Of a stretch of DNA of 33,604 bases, positions 1 through 7,319 are shown one piece after another (position 1 is the stretch's first letter; every line of letters begins with the position of its first letter). The stretch is from Paludibacteraceae bacterium (lineage in GTDB: Bacteria; Bacteroidota; Bacteroidia; Bacteroidales; Paludibacteraceae). A program made the translations under genes and the position numbers. Under the pieces are notes generated by a model, which was given only the letters and a program-made list of their open reading frames with translations, was not told the origin of the DNA and searched no databases. The stretch covers positions 1 through 33,604 of the forward strand of contig JAFSQV010000072.1 of NCBI GenBank assembly GCA_017446455.1. The letters are read 5' to 3'.

Positions 1-172
1 ATTGCTGGATATCGCCAACCCGCCGAGTGCAGGTGGAACAGCGAACTTGGCAGTATTCTCTGCAACAGACACGTATGCAAGCCGTGTAGGTTACTTCGAT
101 GCCGGTATCAAGTTGGCTTACCACTTCAACTGGCCGAAGAAAAAAGCATCGCGCGAGGTTAAACTGTTCTAA
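1..172 (+). CDS. 3' end of an unidentified gene (partial)
   Basis: An open frame enters from the left edge and stops at TAA 170-172, giving the last 56 residues. The end of the protein alternates aromatic and polar residues (RVGYFDAGIKLAYHFNW), then has a basic stretch and a terminal Phe. That would fit the last strands of an outer-membrane beta-barrel protein, but the fragment is too short to name. The stop lies 7 nt before tsaB, so the two are probably co-transcribed. I do not recognise the family. Confidence 0.6.
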   Translation, partial: LLDIANPPSAGGTANLAVFSATDTYASRVGYFDAGIKLAYHFNWPKKKASREVKLF

Positions 173-179
173 TGCGCAT

Positions 180-839
180 ATGACGATACTATGTATCGAA
201 ACTAGTACATCGGTTTGTTCGGCCGCCATCTGCAAGGATGGCGAGCCGATGAACCAGTGTATATGCCGTGAAGGTAGCAACCATGCCCGGTTGCTACCTC
301 GCTATATAGAGGAATTGCTCTCGTTCGCGCGGGAGCAAGACCTCTCTATAGAGGCGGTAGCCCTCTCCGAAGGACCCGGATCCTATACCGGACTGCGTAT
401 CGGAACCAGCACCGCCAAGGGACTATGCTACGGTCTCAACATCCCCCTCATCCCCATCCCTACGCTCAAGGTGCTTAAAGAGGCCTCTGGCGTCAAGGAA
501 GGCATATTAATGCCGATGATTGATGCGCGCCGAATGGAGGTCTATACGGTCATCAATGGGGAGACCAAAGCCGTAGTCGTTGAGAACGAAGACAGCCTCT
601 ACGAAGGATCCGAAGACGTGTATTTCTTCGGCGACGGCGCAGCCAAATGTGCGCAGGTCTTCACCAAACCCAACTGGCACCACATCCCCGATATCGTGCC
701 CGAAGCGCAATTCATGGGTGCAATTATCAATCATCAATCAGCAATCAGCAATGCTAAATCTGTAGATTTAGCCTACTACGAACCTTATTATCTGAAGGAG
801 TTCATCGCGGCGCAGAGCCATGTGAAAGGACTGAAATGA
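180..839 (+). CDS. tsaB: tRNA threonylcarbamoyladenosine biosynthesis protein TsaB
   Basis: TsaB is the inactive ASKHA-fold partner of TsaD in the complex that makes the t6A modification at position 37 of ANN-decoding tRNAs. The N-terminus ILCIETSTSVCSAAI and the segment SEGPGSYTGLRIGTSTAKGL (about residues 63-82) are family hallmarks. The 219-aa length is usual. I chose ATG 180, 7 nt after the upstream stop, because an in-frame ATG at 99 would add 27 unrelated residues and overlap the upstream gene. The stop overlaps the porW start as ATGA. Residues about 181-195 are encoded by a 7-bp tandem repeat (722-763) and look like an insertion just before the conserved YYEPYYLKEF tail. Confidence 0.93.
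   Translation: MTILCIETSTSVCSAAICKDGEPMNQCICREGSNHARLLPRYIEELLSFAREQDLSIEAVALSEGPGSYTGLRIGTSTAKGLCYGLNIPLIPIPTLKVLKEASGVKEGILMPMIDARRMEVYTVINGETKAVVVENEDSLYEGSEDVYFFGDGAAKCAQVFTKPNWHHIPDIVPEAQFMGAIINHQSAISNAKSVDLAYYEPYYLKEFIAAQSHVKGLK
722..763 (+). repeat. 7-bp tandem repeat inside tsaB
   Basis: There are six imperfect heptamers in a row: AATTATC, AATCATC, AATCAGC (twice), AATGCTA and AATCTGT. The total of 42 bp is a multiple of three, so it fits in the frame of tsaB without a shift. It encodes an Asn/Ser/Ile-rich stretch not expected in TsaB. Confidence 0.85.
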
Positions 840-3442
840 AAATCTCCAATTTTAAATATAAAATCTCCAATCTCATCATCCTCTCGATGATGATCCTCCT
901 TTCTTCTTGCTCCACTCAGAAAAACACCTGGGCGACCCGGTCGTTCCATCAGACGAAAGTCAAATATAATATCCTTTACAACGGTAATGTCGCGTACGAA
1001 GAGGGTCTGAAAGCCATCCGCGATGCCAATACCGATGACTATACCCAAATCCTGAACCTCTACCCGGTGTCTAACCACCAAGCAGCCGAATCCAGTGCTT
1101 CCCAGATGGATAAGACCATCGAGAAATGCCGGAAATGTATCAAGCTGCACTCAATCAAAGCCAAACCAAAACGCGACCCGAAAAAGGCGAGCGATCCCAA
1201 ATATAAACTGTGGCTCAAGTCCGAAGAGTTCAATGCCAACATGGGACTGGCATGGATTCGTCTGGGCGAAGCGGAGTTCCATAAAGGGGACTTCCTCGGA
1301 GCCGTCAGCACCTTTAACTATATCATCAACCATTACTCCAACGATGCCGACATGATCGCGCAGTGCCAGTTATGGATTGCGCGTGCGTATGCCGAGATGG
1401 GCTGGCAATACGAGGCGGAAGACATGCTGCAGCGCGTCAATATCGATGCGCTCACGAAGAAGCACGCGCGCCTCTATTCGGCCGTCAAAGCCGATGTGCT
1501 GCTCAAAGGTGAGCATTATCATGAGGCGATACCCTTCGTGAAGATAGCTATCCCGTACGAGAAGCGGAAGATATACCGTCCGCGCTTCGCGTATGTGTTG
1601 GGTCAGTTGTATGAGTTGGAGGGCAATAAGCAAGAGGCTACCGATGCATATAAGATGGTGGTACGCCTCGCGCCGCCTACCGAGATGGACTTCAACGCGC
1701 GTGTGCGTATCGCGGAGATGGGTGGCAAGAACGCCATTCGCCAACTGCGTACCATGACCAAGCAGTCTAAATACCAGGACCGTCTGGATCAACTCTACGG
1801 CGCGATGGGAAATATCTATTTAGCTCAGAAAGATACGGCGGCGGCGCTGGAGATGTACGAGAAAGCCATCGCGGAAGCTACGCAAGCCGGGATGGCCAAA
1901 GCAGCTGTCCTCGTGCGTGCGGGCGACTTATATTATGAGATGTGCGCGTATGAGAAAGCCCAGCCGTGCTACCGCGAAGCGGCTACCATCCTCACGATGG
2001 AGCACCCCGACTATGCGCGCGCCCAGAAGCGCTCCGAAGTGCTCAACGAACTGGTAGTCGCCTATAATCAAGCCCAACTGCAGGACTCGCTGCAGGCGCT
2101 CAGCCAAAAGACCGAAGAAGAACAGCGCGCAATAGTGGACCAAATCATCGCCGACCTCATAGAAGCCGAGAAAGCCGACTCGCTCAGGCAGGAGCAGGAA
2201 GCGCGTGACATCGTCCTGGGTCGCAAAGGCGGCGGACCGCGAAGCGTCAATACCTCGAATATGTTAGGCGGTGGAGGACCGCAGAAAGCCGAGTGGTATT
2301 TCTATAACCCGCAACTGATGCGAACTGGTCAGATGGAGTGGAAACGCCGCTGGGGCAACCGTCCGCTCGAGGATAACTGGCGTCGCCAGAACAAACAGGT
2401 CGTGGCGTCGTATCCCGAGGAGATGATGGTCGAAGGTACGGACACACTCGATATGGCGATGGATTCCGTCTCACGGCCTGCACCGATGGAGACCGACCAG
2501 CATAAACCCGAGTATTACCTTCAGCAGATCCCGCGTACGCCGCAAGACTTCGCCGCGAGCGACAGCCTGTGGCGCGAAGCGATGATCGCGCTCTATTATA
2601 TCTACCGCGACAAGGTGGAGGATGATCTCCTGGCGGAAGAGACGCTGCATGCACTCGTCGATCGCTTCACCGGTCATCCCTCGCTGGACGGTATCTTCGA
2701 GGACCTGCGCCTGCGCGCTCTGCGCAATGATGAGGCCTATATCGCCTCGATGCGACGCATGCTCGCCGAGCAGGATTCCCTCTATGACGCGGTCTACGAT
2801 GCGTATAAGCATGGCCGCTTTGCGGAGGTAAAATCAACAATCACCAATCATAAATCACAAATCCTAAGTGACCAATGGTCACTTGCTCCCCGTTTCCTCT
2901 TCCTCAATGCCGTCTCCGTGGCGCGTACCGAAGGACAAGAGGCTTTCGTCGCCGAACTGCAGGAACTCGTCAGCCGCTATCCGACAACCGAATTAGGATC
3001 GATGGCGAAGGACATGCTCGCGATGATGGGGCAGGGTATGGAGAGCCAGGCAGGCGGTTCTACCGGCTCGTTGGCTGACCGCCGCGGACAGGTAGAAGAA
3101 GAGACGAAAGAGGCAGAAGAACAGGAACAGCAGTGGAGCGAAGACCGCAAGCAACCGAGCATCGTGCTCTTGCGCTTGCCCCAACCCGACGAAGAAGCAC
3201 TCAATGAGTTGCTCTACCAAGTGGCGCTCTTTAACTTCTCGCAGTTCCTCATCCGCGATTTCGACCTGCAGAAGATGCCGGTACTGGGCGACGGATGTGC
3301 GCTGCGCGTGAGTGGTTTTGCTGATATGGATGAAGCGGAATGGTGGGTCGACATGATTCGGAAGAGTACCGATATGCAACCCGTCCTCATCGGCGTCGAG
3401 ATCCAAGCCCTCGCCGAAGTCAACCTCCCGCTCGTCCGCTGA
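836..3442 (+). CDS. porW: Type IX secretion system lipoprotein PorW/SprE
   Basis: PorW/SprE is a TPR lipoprotein needed for protein export by the Bacteroidota type IX secretion system and, in gliding species, for motility. This 868-aa product has a signal peptide with lipobox LLSSC (Cys25), followed by the characteristic start STQKNTWATRSFHQTKVKYN and NGNVAYEEG. TPR-like helical pairs fill about residues 115-430. A Gln/Glu-rich probable coiled coil follows (about 415-465), and the C-terminus contains FNFSQFLIRDFDL. ATG 836 overlaps the tsaB stop, indicating translational coupling. Two 7-bp repeat tracts lie in the gene, one encoding the signal peptide n-region (841-875) and one at about residues 666-682. 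The name rests on the N-terminal motif, size and lipobox. Confidence 0.85.
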   Translation: MKISNFKYKISNLIILSMMILLSSCSTQKNTWATRSFHQTKVKYNILYNGNVAYEEGLKAIRDANTDDYTQILNLYPVSNHQAAESSASQMDKTIEKCRKCIKLHSIKAKPKRDPKKASDPKYKLWLKSEEFNANMGLAWIRLGEAEFHKGDFLGAVSTFNYIINHYSNDADMIAQCQLWIARAYAEMGWQYEAEDMLQRVNIDALTKKHARLYSAVKADVLLKGEHYHEAIPFVKIAIPYEKRKIYRPRFAYVLGQLYELEGNKQEATDAYKMVVRLAPPTEMDFNARVRIAEMGGKNAIRQLRTMTKQSKYQDRLDQLYGAMGNIYLAQKDTAAALEMYEKAIAEATQAGMAKAAVLVRAGDLYYEMCAYEKAQPCYREAATILTMEHPDYARAQKRSEVLNELVVAYNQAQLQDSLQALSQKTEEEQRAIVDQIIADLIEAEKADSLRQEQEARDIVLGRKGGGPRSVNTSNMLGGGGPQKAEWYFYNPQLMRTGQMEWKRRWGNRPLEDNWRRQNKQVVASYPEEMMVEGTDTLDMAMDSVSRPAPMETDQHKPEYYLQQIPRTPQDFAASDSLWREAMIALYYIYRDKVEDDLLAEETLHALVDRFTGHPSLDGIFEDLRLRALRNDEAYIASMRRMLAEQDSLYDAVYDAYKHGRFAEVKSTITNHKSQILSDQWSLAPRFLFLNAVSVARTEGQEAFVAELQELVSRYPTTELGSMAKDMLAMMGQGMESQAGGSTGSLADRRGQVEEETKEAEEQEQQWSEDRKQPSIVLLRLPQPDEEALNELLYQVALFNFSQFLIRDFDLQKMPVLGDGCALRVSGFADMDEAEWWVDMIRKSTDMQPVLIGVEIQALAEVNLPLVR
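841..875 (+). repeat. 7-bp tandem repeat at the porW start
   Basis: Five heptamers, AATCTCC, AATTTTA, AATATAA, AATCTCC and AATCTCA, begin five bases after the start of the porW ATG. They encode the n-region of the signal peptide (KISNFKYKISNLI). Confidence 0.75.
2832..2866 (+). repeat. 7-bp tandem repeat inside porW
   Basis: Five heptamers run in exact register: AATCAAC, AATCACC, AATCATA, AATCACA and AATCCTA. Two more degenerate units may continue to 2880. They are read in frame as an Ile/Thr/Asn/Lys/Ser-rich segment between two helical stretches. Confidence 0.85.
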
Positions 3443-3452
3443 CGTGATTCCA

Positions 3453-3481
3453 CAAAAAAAACAGCCGAAGCTGTTGTTTTT
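3453..3481. terminator. Bidirectional terminator between porW and tRNA-Pro
   Basis: A stem AACAGC/GCTGTT (3460-3465 and 3470-3475) closes a 4-nt loop, with an A-run on its left and a T-run on its right. On the minus strand the loop reads TTCG and is followed by eight T residues, a textbook terminator for the tRNA. On the plus strand the shorter T-run would stop porW transcripts. Confidence 0.85.
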
Positions 3482-3482
3482 G

Positions 3483-3556
3483 TCGGGAAGACGTGATTCG
3501 AACACGCGACCTCCGGTCCCCCAGACCGTTGCGCTACCGGGCTGCGCCACTTCCCG
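3483..3556 (-). tRNA. tRNA-Pro, anticodon GGG
   Basis: The reverse complement folds into a full 74-nt cloverleaf. It has a 7-bp acceptor stem CGGGAAG/CTTCCCG with C1-G72 and A73 as usual for proline, a D-stem GCGC/GCGC, and an anticodon loop CTGGGGG (T33, anticodon GGG, G37). The T-arm carries loop TTCGAAT. Position 27-43 is an A-G mismatch, so the anticodon stem has only four good pairs. CCA is not encoded. Its own promoter and terminator flank it. Confidence 0.95.
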
Positions 3557-3575
3557 CGCTTTTTGAAAGCGGGTG

Positions 3576-3607
3576 CAAAATTACTACAAAAAAATCAAAT
3601 ATACAAG
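3576..3607 (-). promoter_or_regulatory. Promoter of tRNA-Pro
   Basis: On the minus strand CTTG (-33) is followed after exactly 20 bp by TAATTTTG (-7), about 20 bp upstream of the tRNA 5' end. It lacks the TATGTC box seen at most protein-gene promoters in this window. Confidence 0.7.
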
Positions 3608-3669
3608 ATTTTAACGAAAAAAGTAAAAAATATTTGTATTATTTTAGTTTTTGGAGATAAAATATTGTT

Positions 3670-3728
3670 GTTTGCACGTTAGTGCGAACGTAATTTCGGG
3701 GGAATTCCGTAGGAAGGCGGAGTCCGAA
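3670..3728 (+). promoter_or_regulatory. Structured leader of miaB
   Basis: Two inverted repeats sit in the 307-bp gap before miaB. One is an 8-bp stem (one G-T pair) with loop GTTA at 3670-3689. The other is TTCGG (3695-3699) pairing with CCGAA (3724-3728) around an inner TTCC-GTA-GGAA hairpin (3705-3715). I find no convincing TAnnTTTG promoter for miaB, so the transcript start is unknown. The rest of the gap is A/T-rich and holds nothing else I can support. Confidence 0.4.
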
Positions 3729-3750
3729 GGTACTACTATTTTAAAATAAA

Positions 3751-5103
3751 ATGAGTAAAAAATTCTACATAGAGACCTACGGCTGCCAGATGAACGTGGC
3801 GGACAGTGAGGTAGTGGCGGCGATTATGCAGACCACTGACGCCGTGTTGACGGAGCAATGGGAAGAGGCAGATATCCTCCTGCTTAACACCTGCTCTATC
3901 CGCGATAATGCTGAGCAGAAAGTCGAAGCCCGTCTCCGCGAACTCAAGGCCCATCTCCATAATCGAAAATCGAATATCGATAATCGCGATAAGATCATCG
4001 GCGTCATTGGCTGTATGGCCGAGCGTATGGGTCAGGAACTCATTCAGGACTTCGGCGTGGACTTCGTGGCGGGCCCCGATGCGTATCTCGATATCCCTAA
4101 CCTGCTCGCGCAGTGCGAACAGGGCCATAAGGCGATGAATGTGGAGCTGAGTACCACTGAGACCTATCGCCAGATCATCCCCGCCCGTATCGGACGTTCT
4201 ATCAGTGGTTTTGTCTCTATCATGCGCGGTTGTAATAACTTCTGCTCCTATTGTGTCGTGCCGTATACCCGCGGCCGCGAGCGCAGTCGCGACGTGGAGT
4301 CTATCCTGCGTGAGGTCAAAGACCTGCAAGCGCGCGGATATAAAGAGGTCACGCTCCTTGGTCAGAACGTCAACTCGTATCGCTATGAATCGATAATCGA
4401 TAATCGCACATCGGTAATCGATTTTGCCGACCTGCTGGAGATTGTTGCAGAGGCGGTTCCGGACATGCGTATACGCTTCACGACGAGTCATCCGAAGGAT
4501 ATGTCCGACAAGACCCTTGAGGCCATCAGCCACCATAAGAACCTCTGTAAGTTCATCCACCTGGCGGTGCAGTCCGGCTCGAACCATATCCTCAAACTCA
4601 TGAACCGCAAGTATACGCGTGAGTGGTACTTGGAGCGCATCGCTGCTATTCGTCGTATCTTACCGACCGCTGCGATAAGCACAGATATCTTCTGCGGCTT
4701 CCACGACGAGACGCTCGAGGATCATGCCCAGACCCTGAGTCTGATGCGTGAGGTGGGTTTTGACTCCGCGTTCATGTTCAAGTACTCCGAGCGACCGGGC
4801 ACCTATGCCCAGAAGCACCTGCCGGATAATATCTCCGAGGAGGAGAAGGTACGCCGTCTCAACGAGATCATCGCGCTGCAGAACCAACTCTCGCTCGAGT
4901 CCAACCAACGCGAGATAGGCAAGACCGTCGAGGTGCTTGTCGAGGGCTTCTCCAAGCGCAGCCATGACGACATGTTTGGCCGCACCGAGCAGTATAAGAC
5001 GGTCGTCTTCCCCCGCACCAATCAGAAGATCGGCGACCTCGTCCAAGTCACTATCGAGGACGCCTCCGCCGCCACACTAAAGGGCAAAATAGCGCAAAAA
5101 TAA
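3751..5103 (+). CDS. miaB: tRNA-2-methylthio-N6-dimethylallyladenosine synthase MiaB
   Basis: MiaB is a radical-SAM methylthiotransferase that converts i6A37 to ms2i6A37 in tRNA. The 450-aa protein has an N-terminal UPF0004 domain starting YIETYGCQMNVADSE with Cys residues for one Fe-S cluster (LNTCSIRDNA, GVIGCMAER). The radical-SAM motif is CNNFCSYCVVPYTRGRERSR, and a C-terminal TRAM domain ends the protein (VEVLVEGFSKRS...). ATG 3751 gives the normal family start. Two 7-bp repeat tracts are read in frame: residues about 71-80 (HNRKSNIDNR) before the second Cys loop, and about 213-224 (ESIIDNRTSVID) after GQNVNSY. Both appear to be extra sequence in surface loops. The gene is monocistronic between tRNA-Pro and the greA leader. 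Confidence 0.96.
   Translation: MSKKFYIETYGCQMNVADSEVVAAIMQTTDAVLTEQWEEADILLLNTCSIRDNAEQKVEARLRELKAHLHNRKSNIDNRDKIIGVIGCMAERMGQELIQDFGVDFVAGPDAYLDIPNLLAQCEQGHKAMNVELSTTETYRQIIPARIGRSISGFVSIMRGCNNFCSYCVVPYTRGRERSRDVESILREVKDLQARGYKEVTLLGQNVNSYRYESIIDNRTSVIDFADLLEIVAEAVPDMRIRFTTSHPKDMSDKTLEAISHHKNLCKFIHLAVQSGSNHILKLMNRKYTREWYLERIAAIRRILPTAAISTDIFCGFHDETLEDHAQTLSLMREVGFDSAFMFKYSERPGTYAQKHLPDNISEEEKVRRLNEIIALQNQLSLESNQREIGKTVEVLVEGFSKRSHDDMFGRTEQYKTVVFPRTNQKIGDLVQVTIEDASAATLKGKIAQK
3961..3988 (+). repeat. 7-bp tandem repeat inside miaB (first)
   Basis: Four heptamers, AATCGAA (twice), TATCGAT and AATCGCG, are read in frame in the UPF0004 domain of MiaB. Confidence 0.8.
4388..4422 (+). repeat. 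7-bp tandem repeat inside miaB (second)
   Basis: Five heptamers, AATCGAT (twice), AATCGCA, CATCGGT and AATCGAT, are read in frame inside the radical-SAM domain between GQNVNSY and FADLLE. Confidence 0.85.
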
Positions 5104-5141
5104 TGAAAAAACGAAATTTTTTGCTTTTTCTTCCGAAAAAA

Positions 5142-5173
5142 TTTGGTCATATCAAATAAAAGCAGTACTTTTG
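5142..5173 (+). promoter_or_regulatory. Promoter of the greA leader/operon
   Basis: TTTG (5142-5145) and TACTTTTG (5166-5173) are separated by exactly 20 bp. After the TTTG comes GTCATATC, resembling the GTCAATTC at the same position in the rpsP promoter rather than the TATGTC box of other promoters. Confidence 0.85.
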
Positions 5174-5179
5174 CACTTG

Positions 5180-5350
5180 AAAACAATAAATTTTCATAGT
5201 TAAGGTTTAGGTTTAATGGCAATAGGAGGCTGTGAAGTTTCCTATTGTTTTTAGAAAAAAGCTAAAAAGAATAGTAAAACGTAGTTCTATTGTTTTTAGA
5301 AAAAAGGCGAAAACATTAACAAAACCTTGGGGCATAAGCCTTATTTTTTT
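5180..5350 (+). promoter_or_regulatory. Long hairpin leader upstream of the 35-aa ORF and greA
   Basis: A leader of about 170 nt follows the promoter. CAATAGGA (5220-5227) pairs perfectly with TCCTATTG (5240-5247) and is followed by TTTTTAG, so it could terminate or attenuate transcription. The 20-bp sequence from that stem's 3' arm into the A-run (5242-5261) is repeated at 5287-5306, where a weaker stem AATAG/CTATT precedes it. This gives two tandem terminator-like units. The function is inferred. Confidence 0.55.
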
Positions 5351-5458
5351 ATGATTGAAGAAACAAAAAATACAACCACGCAGGTTCCGGATTTGACGGA
5401 CCCGGAGGAAGTTCGCAAGGCTATCATCGCGAACGAGATACTTAATAGAAAATATTAA
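5351..5458 (+). CDS. Small ORF (35 aa) between the leader and greA
   Basis: ATG 5351 to TAA 5456-5458 encodes 35 residues. The first part is polar and Thr-rich; the second, PDLTDPEEVRKAIIANEIL, followed by NRKY, looks like an amphipathic helix. The stop lies 11 nt before the greA ATG, so the two would be translated from one message. No Cys, signal peptide or membrane segment is present. I do not recognise a named family. It could be a small protein or a translated leader that couples greA translation. Confidence 0.5.
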   Translation: MIEETKNTTTQVPDLTDPEEVRKAIIANEILNRKY

Positions 5459-5469
5459 AACACAATATT

Positions 5470-5940
5470 ATGGCAGTAACGTACATGACCGAAGAAGGTC
5501 TGCAAAAACTTAAAGAGGAGCTCCAGTTCTTGGAGACTGTAGAGCGCCCACGTGTGATTGCCGCTATTGCGGAGGCACGTGAGAAGGGTGATCTGAGTGA
5601 GAACGCCGAGTATGACGCAGCGAAAGAGGAGCAAGGTATCCTCGAGAGCAAGATTGCGCATATCAAAGCCAAACTGATGGATGCACGCGTGCTCAAGGCC
5701 GACGATGTAAAGACCGACGAGGTACAGATCCTTACGCGCGTTCGCGTTCGCGTTCGCCAGACAGGTAAGGAGAAGACCTATCAGTTGGTGACCGAAGGTG
5801 AGGCTAACTCGCTGGAAGGCAAGATCTCGGTGACGACCCCGATCGCTAAAGGTCTGATGGGTAAGAAAGTGGGCGACGTAGCTCAGGTGCAGGTTCCCGC
5901 AGGATTGATGGAATACGAGATCCTCGAGATTTCTCTTTGA
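5470..5940 (+). CDS. greA: Transcription elongation factor GreA
   Basis: GreA enters the secondary channel of RNA polymerase and stimulates cleavage of backtracked RNA. The 156-aa product has the N-terminal coiled coil with the tip motif GDLSENAEYDAAKEEQG, including the acidic pair Asp41 and Glu44 that chelates the catalytic Mg2+. The C-terminal FKBP-like domain contains ISVTTPIAKGLMGKKVGD. Length and start match the family. Three exact copies of CGCGTT (5737-5754) encode a Val-Arg repeat at the domain junction. It probably forms an operon with the small ORF and the HIT gene. Confidence 0.97.
   Translation: MAVTYMTEEGLQKLKEELQFLETVERPRVIAAIAEAREKGDLSENAEYDAAKEEQGILESKIAHIKAKLMDARVLKADDVKTDEVQILTRVRVRVRQTGKEKTYQLVTEGEANSLEGKISVTTPIAKGLMGKKVGDVAQVQVPAGLMEYEILEISL
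5737..5754 (+). repeat. 6-bp tandem repeat in greA
   Basis: Three perfect CGCGTT copies encode VRVRVR in GreA. Six is a multiple of three, so copy-number change would add or remove Val-Arg pairs without a frameshift. Confidence 0.8.
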
Positions 5941-5946
5941 GAAATC

Positions 5947-5978
5947 GTTAAACGGTTAAACGGTTAAATGGTTAAACT
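5947..5978 (+). repeat. 8-bp tandem repeat between greA and the HIT gene
   Basis: Four octamers, GTTAAACG (twice), GTTAAATG and GTTAAACT, fill most of the 41-bp gap. A fifth, truncated unit runs into the ATG of the next gene. Confidence 0.85.
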
Positions 5979-5981
5979 GTT

Positions 5982-6389
5982 ATGACAATCTTTACACGCA
6001 TCATCAAAGGTGAGATCCCGAGTTACAAGGTAGCCGAGGACGACAAGAACTATGCGTTTCTGGATATCAATCCGCTGGTGAAGGGTCACACGCTCGTAGT
6101 GCCGAAGTTATCGGAACCGGAGAGCGACTATCTCTTTGATCTGGAGGATGCACAGTATGCGAGTCTGATGCGCTTTGCCAAGAAGGTGGCGAAGGGCCTG
6201 AAGGCTGCTACGGGTTGCAAGCGCGTAGGCGTAGCGGTATTAGGTATGGAGGTAAACCACGTTCATATCCACCTTATCCCGCTGAACTCGGAGAAAGACA
6301 TGCTCTTCTCTAACCCCAAACTCAGCCTGCCGGCAGAGGAGATGGCCATAATAGCCAACTCTATCGCAGAGGCGATAGAGAAGGCTTAA
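5982..6389 (+). CDS. HIT-family nucleotide hydrolase (HINT-like)
   Basis: HIT proteins hydrolyse nucleoside phosphoramidates or related nucleotides using a histidine triad. The 135-aa protein has IFTRIIKGEIPSYKVAED at the N-terminus, DINPLVKGHTLVVPK in the middle, and the triad NHVHIHLIP (His93, His95, His97). It is close to full length for the small HINT group. It follows greA by 41 bp and is probably in the same transcript. The true substrate cannot be told from sequence. Confidence 0.92.
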   Translation: MTIFTRIIKGEIPSYKVAEDDKNYAFLDINPLVKGHTLVVPKLSEPESDYLFDLEDAQYASLMRFAKKVAKGLKAATGCKRVGVAVLGMEVNHVHIHLIPLNSEKDMLFSNPKLSLPAEEMAIIANSIAEAIEKA

Positions 6390-6420
6390 GGGTTATCGAT
6401 TAGGGATTAGCGAGTTAGGG
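6390..6420. repeat. 7-bp repeat between convergent HIT and psuG genes
   Basis: Units TTATCGA, TTAGGGA and TTAGCGA (6393-6413) plus a partial unit run through the short convergent gap. They form the stop codon and last residues of psuG. Read on the minus strand this is the TAATCCC form of the same repeat family. Confidence 0.7.
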
Positions 6421-7318
6421 CTTTCGCAGTCAATGCCGCCAAGCGGGCATTATTGAGCACCAGTTGGATATTGGCATCCAGACTATCCCCACCGGTCAGT
6501 TCTTTGACCTTAGCAAGCAAGAACGGCGTACATTGTTTACCATGTACGCCTTTTTTGTCGGCTTCGCGCAGCGCCTGCTCGATGGCGGCGTTGATGACGT
6601 CCGCCGGCATCGAGTATTGCTCGGGGATCGGATTGGTGACGAGCATACCGCCTTTGAGTCCGCAGTCTAACTTCGCTTGGAAGGCCGCTGCTAACTCTTC
6701 CGGCGTGTCGATACGGTAGTCTACGCCGAAACCGCTATGACGGGTGTAGAAAGCCGGCAGTTCATCGGTGCCGAAACCGATGACGGGTACGCCTTTGGTC
6801 TCCAGGTACTCGAGCGTCAGACCTAAGTCTAGGATCGACTTGGCGCCTGCGCAGATGACCATGACGGGTGTCTGCGCCAGTTCCTCGAGGTCGGCGGAGA
6901 TGTCGAAAGTCTGCTGCGCACCGCGGTGCACGCCGCCGATACCACCGGTGGCGAAGACCTTGATACCTGCCATGGCAGCAATCATCATCGTGGTGGTAAC
7001 CGTCGTCGCACCGTCTTCCTTGCGCGCTAAGAGAACAGGCAGGTCGCGGCGCGAGGCCTTGATGACCGCCTGGCCTTTCTTGCCTAAATACTCGATCTCC
7101 TCACGCGTACAACCCGCTTTGAGTTGGCCGCCGAGGATGGCGATGGTAGCCGGCACCGCACCGTTGTCGCGGATGGTCTGCTCCACGCGCAGGGCCGTCT
7201 CGACGTTCTGCGGGTAGGGCATGCCGTGGCTGATAATCGTTGATTCTAATGCAACAACAGGCTCGCCTTCTTCCAATGCTTTCGCCACTTCCGGCGAAAC
7301 AGATAAAAATTTATTCAT
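6407..7318 (-). CDS. psuG: Pseudouridine-5'-phosphate glycosidase PsuG
   Basis: PsuG splits the C-C glycosidic bond of pseudouridine 5'-phosphate to give uracil and ribose 5-phosphate. The 303-aa protein carries VVALESTIISHGMPYPQN and GGIGGVHRGAQQTFDISADL. Glu25, Lys87, Asp143 and Lys160 lie at a constant offset of 6 from the E. coli catalytic residues Glu31, Lys93, Asp149 and Lys166 as I recall them. ATG 7318 is 1 nt after the psuK stop, so the pair is translationally coupled. The last codons lie in a 7-bp repeat. Confidence 0.95.
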   Translation of the reverse strand: MNKFLSVSPEVAKALEEGEPVVALESTIISHGMPYPQNVETALRVEQTIRDNGAVPATIAILGGQLKAGCTREEIEYLGKKGQAVIKASRRDLPVLLARKEDGATTVTTTMMIAAMAGIKVFATGGIGGVHRGAQQTFDISADLEELAQTPVMVICAGAKSILDLGLTLEYLETKGVPVIGFGTDELPAFYTRHSGFGVDYRIDTPEELAAAFQAKLDCGLKGGMLVTNPIPEQYSMPADVINAAIEQALREADKKGVHGKQCTPFLLAKVKELTGGDSLDANIQLVLNNARLAALTAKALTR

Positions 7319-7319
7319 A

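Noticed and set aside
722..763. CRISPR array or phage integration site at the short repeats
   Set aside because: Units are 7-9 bp with no spacers, and no cas or integrase genes are present.
3640..3674. A miaB promoter near TTTTTGG and TTGTTTG
   Set aside because: The -7 candidate lacks the TA and the spacing is 13 bp rather than the 20 bp seen at all other promoters here.
3736..4587. A 283-aa open frame on the minus strand
   Set aside because: It is antisense to the radical-SAM part of miaB; composition and lack of motifs mark it as a shadow.
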